Shown in pieces: positions 5,480 to 6,147 of a DNA stretch of 6,147 bases. The translations under genes were made by a program, and so were the position numbers. A model generated the notes under the pieces. It saw only the letters and a program-made list of their open reading frames with translations. It did not search any database and was not told the DNA's origin. This stretch comes from Spirochaetia bacterium. GTDB taxonomy: Bacteria; Spirochaetota; Spirochaetia; PWKH01. The stretch lies in NCBI GenBank assembly GCA_007128345.1, contig SKXS01000240.1, positions 1 through 6,147 on the forward strand, in the 5' to 3' direction. How positions within the stretch are numbered: position 1 is the first letter of the stretch; every line of letters starts with the position of its first letter.

Positions 5480-5881
5480 TCATGCTCCTTCATGTTCATC
5501 AATGCCCTCTCCCTTCAGGAGAACAGCAGCCTGATCAGCGGTAATCTCTCCCCGCTCTAGCTTGTCGAGAATCTCACCTCTGACAGCCGGATCTATCTTC
5601 GGCAGTTCCGCCTGAAATCCCAGCTTCTCAATCACTGCGTTGAGCATTCCCCGGACCGTCGGATAGGATACTCCGAGCACCTTCTCCATCTCCTTGATGG
5701 ATCCCCGTACCCTGACAAACTGCTCAACAAACTCCAAGTCTCGCGCATCCAGTGATGCCAGACGGCCTTCCAAGGAAGTGAAGTTCCCCTCAATCCTGGT
5801 CTTGCAGCTGGGACAATGGTAAGCCACGATCCTCAGCTTGGAGCTGCAGACCGGGCACTCCTGGAGCTGACGTTTCTTCAT
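5480..5881 (-). CDS. DUF2089-family zinc-ribbon/HTH protein
   Basis: A 133-residue protein with three parts. Residues 9-26 are a zinc ribbon with Cys9-x2-Cys12 and Cys23-x2-Cys26 (CPVC and CPSC). Residues about 44-88 (DARDLEFVEQFVRVRGSIKE to NAVIEKLG) read as a helix-turn-helix, with LGVSYPTVRGMLN as the recognition-helix region. Residues about 101-124 (RGEILDKLERGEITADQAAV then LLKG) are a SHOCT-like hairpin. This order is that of the DUF2089 family, generally assumed to be DNA-binding regulators but without a defined regulon that I know of. The start is ATG 5881: GGAGG (5891-5887) is five bases upstream. The longer frame begins at a TTG (5896) whose own codons are that ribosome site. It is the first secure gene of a two-gene operon and its stop lies two bases before the next start. 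A palindrome in the operon promoter suggests self-regulation. Confidence 0.88.
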   Translation of the reverse strand: MKKRQLQECPVCSSKLRIVAYHCPSCKTRIEGNFTSLEGRLASLDARDLEFVEQFVRVRGSIKEMEKVLGVSYPTVRGMLNAVIEKLGFQAELPKIDPAVRGEILDKLERGEITADQAAVLLKGEGIDEHEGA

Positions 5882-5897
5882 AGGACCCTCCTTCAAC

Positions 5898-6059
5898 TTA
5901 AAACCACAGGTACAGCGCTATGCTGCTGTCATGCTGCCGCGACCGTTTTTCGCTCGTACGATTCTTCCGGTCTTGTTTGCCTGTTCGAGATTCCAGTTTC
6001 ATTTTTCTTCGCCCTGCGGCTTCCGCTGCATGAACCTGCATTGATTTCTTGTTTCTCAT
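5898..6059 (-). CDS. Possible 53-codon basic small ORF in the DUF2089 operon leader
   Basis: An ATG-to-TAA frame of 53 codons fills nearly all of the leader between the operon promoter and the DUF2089 gene. It starts MRNKKSMQVHAAEAAGRRKM, is very rich in Lys and Arg, and ends in the hydrophobic IALYLWF. The TAA sits three bases before the ribosome site of the next gene, a position suited to translational coupling. The ATG has no Shine-Dalgarno sequence but lies exactly where transcription should start (seven bases after the -10), so it would be read as a leaderless message. Against it: I recognise no family, the composition may simply reflect a purine-rich leader, and short frames of this size occur by chance. 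It could equally be an untranslated leader or an attenuator peptide. Confidence 0.27.
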   Translation of the reverse strand: MRNKKSMQVHAAEAAGRRKMKLESRTGKQDRKNRTSEKRSRQHDSSIALYLWF

Positions 6060-6062
6060 ATG

Positions 6063-6087
6063 ATTAATATACACCCAGAATATTAAT
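6063..6087. promoter_or_regulatory. Perfect inverted repeat (operator candidate) in the DUF2089 promoter
   Basis: ATTAATAT (6063-6070) and ATATTAAT (6080-6087) are perfect 8-bp inverted arms separated by nine bases. One arm overlaps the -10 element and the other fills the spacer just inside the -35. A dimer bound here would occlude the promoter, so repression, possibly by the DUF2089 protein itself, is a reasonable inference. Arms are pure A/T, so chance is not excluded. Confidence 0.5.
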
Positions 6088-6095
6088 TATGTCAA
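6066..6095 (-). promoter_or_regulatory. Strong predicted promoter of the DUF2089/SHOCT-like operon
   Basis: On the minus strand a perfect TTGACA (6095-6090) stands 18 bases before TATATT (6071-6066). Transcription is predicted from about 6059, giving a leader of about 178 bases before the DUF2089 gene. It is one of the two promoters in the window with a perfect -35, and the only one with a long A/T tract upstream. Confidence 0.6.
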
Positions 6096-6147
6096 TACTT
6101 ATATAGTTATTTTTAAATATATTTAATAAATATATAAATTATCTTAA
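6096..6147 (-). promoter_or_regulatory. A/T tract upstream of the promoter, UP-element-like
   Basis: From 6096 to the right edge almost every base is A or T, with A and T tracts such as TTTTTAAATATATTTAATAA. Directly upstream of the -35 this is the composition of an UP element bound by the RNA polymerase alpha subunit, or of curved DNA bound by nucleoid proteins. No coding frame is seen in it. It may also hold signals for a gene beyond the window. Confidence 0.4.

Noticed and set aside
5912..5929. Small stem ACAGC/GCTGT just upstream of the DUF2089 ribosome site as a riboswitch
   Set aside because: A 5-6 bp stem alone fits no riboswitch or leader class I can recognise.
5816..6067. Plus-strand open frame of 83 codons at the right end
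   Set aside because: It starts inside the DUF2089 gene on the opposite strand and crosses the leader; no ribosome site or domain.

Overview
The window looks like chromosomal DNA from a diderm (Gram-negative-type) bacterium of moderate GC, with short AT-rich promoter spacers. Genes carry clear GGAG-type ribosome sites, and promoters resemble the sigma-70 consensus. A small lipocalin with a lipoprotein signal implies an outer membrane. That gene, a sugar-type periplasmic binding protein and a DUF2089/SHOCT-like gene pair would suit a spirochaete (for example near Sphaerochaeta) or a clostridium-like lineage, but no marker gene settles the taxon. There is no tRNA, rRNA, transposase, integrase or CRISPR array, and nothing looks recently transferred.

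Layout, left to right. Positions 1-262 (minus) hold the first 87 codons of an ABC-transporter substrate-binding protein that runs off the left edge. Positions 263-486 are a regulatory spacer: a strongly G-rich leader for that gene on the minus strand, and a promoter with an overlapping palindrome for the next gene. Positions 487-1008 (plus) encode a DJ-1/PfpI-family protein. It converges with a Blc-like lipocalin lipoprotein at 1016-1561 (minus). Upstream of the lipocalin on the same strand is a YihY/BrkB-family membrane protein, 1675-2925 (minus). A 104-bp divergent region holds back-to-back promoters for this gene and for a CaCA-family sodium/calcium exchanger-like protein, 3030-4052 (plus). 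The exchanger gene overlaps by 8 bp the end of a monoacylglycerol-lipase-like alpha/beta hydrolase, 4045-4977 (minus). The right end is a two-gene minus-strand operon: a DUF2089 zinc-ribbon/HTH protein (5480-5881) followed by a SHOCT-like protein (5094-5477). It is driven from a strong AT-rich promoter near 6066-6095, with a perfect inverted repeat between and over its core elements and a possible 53-codon basic ORF in its leader.

Most genes are independent units for cell-envelope and homeostatic work: lipid or lipoprotein handling, ion exchange, an unidentified membrane protein, and stress-type DJ-1. The only clear operon is the DUF2089/SHOCT-like pair, which is the best candidate for an uncharacterised regulatory module. 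Several start codons had to be moved inward from the longest reading frame because the ribosome site or predicted transcription start lies inside the longer version. Two starts, those of the YihY gene and the small ORF, lie at the predicted transcription start and may be leaderless.
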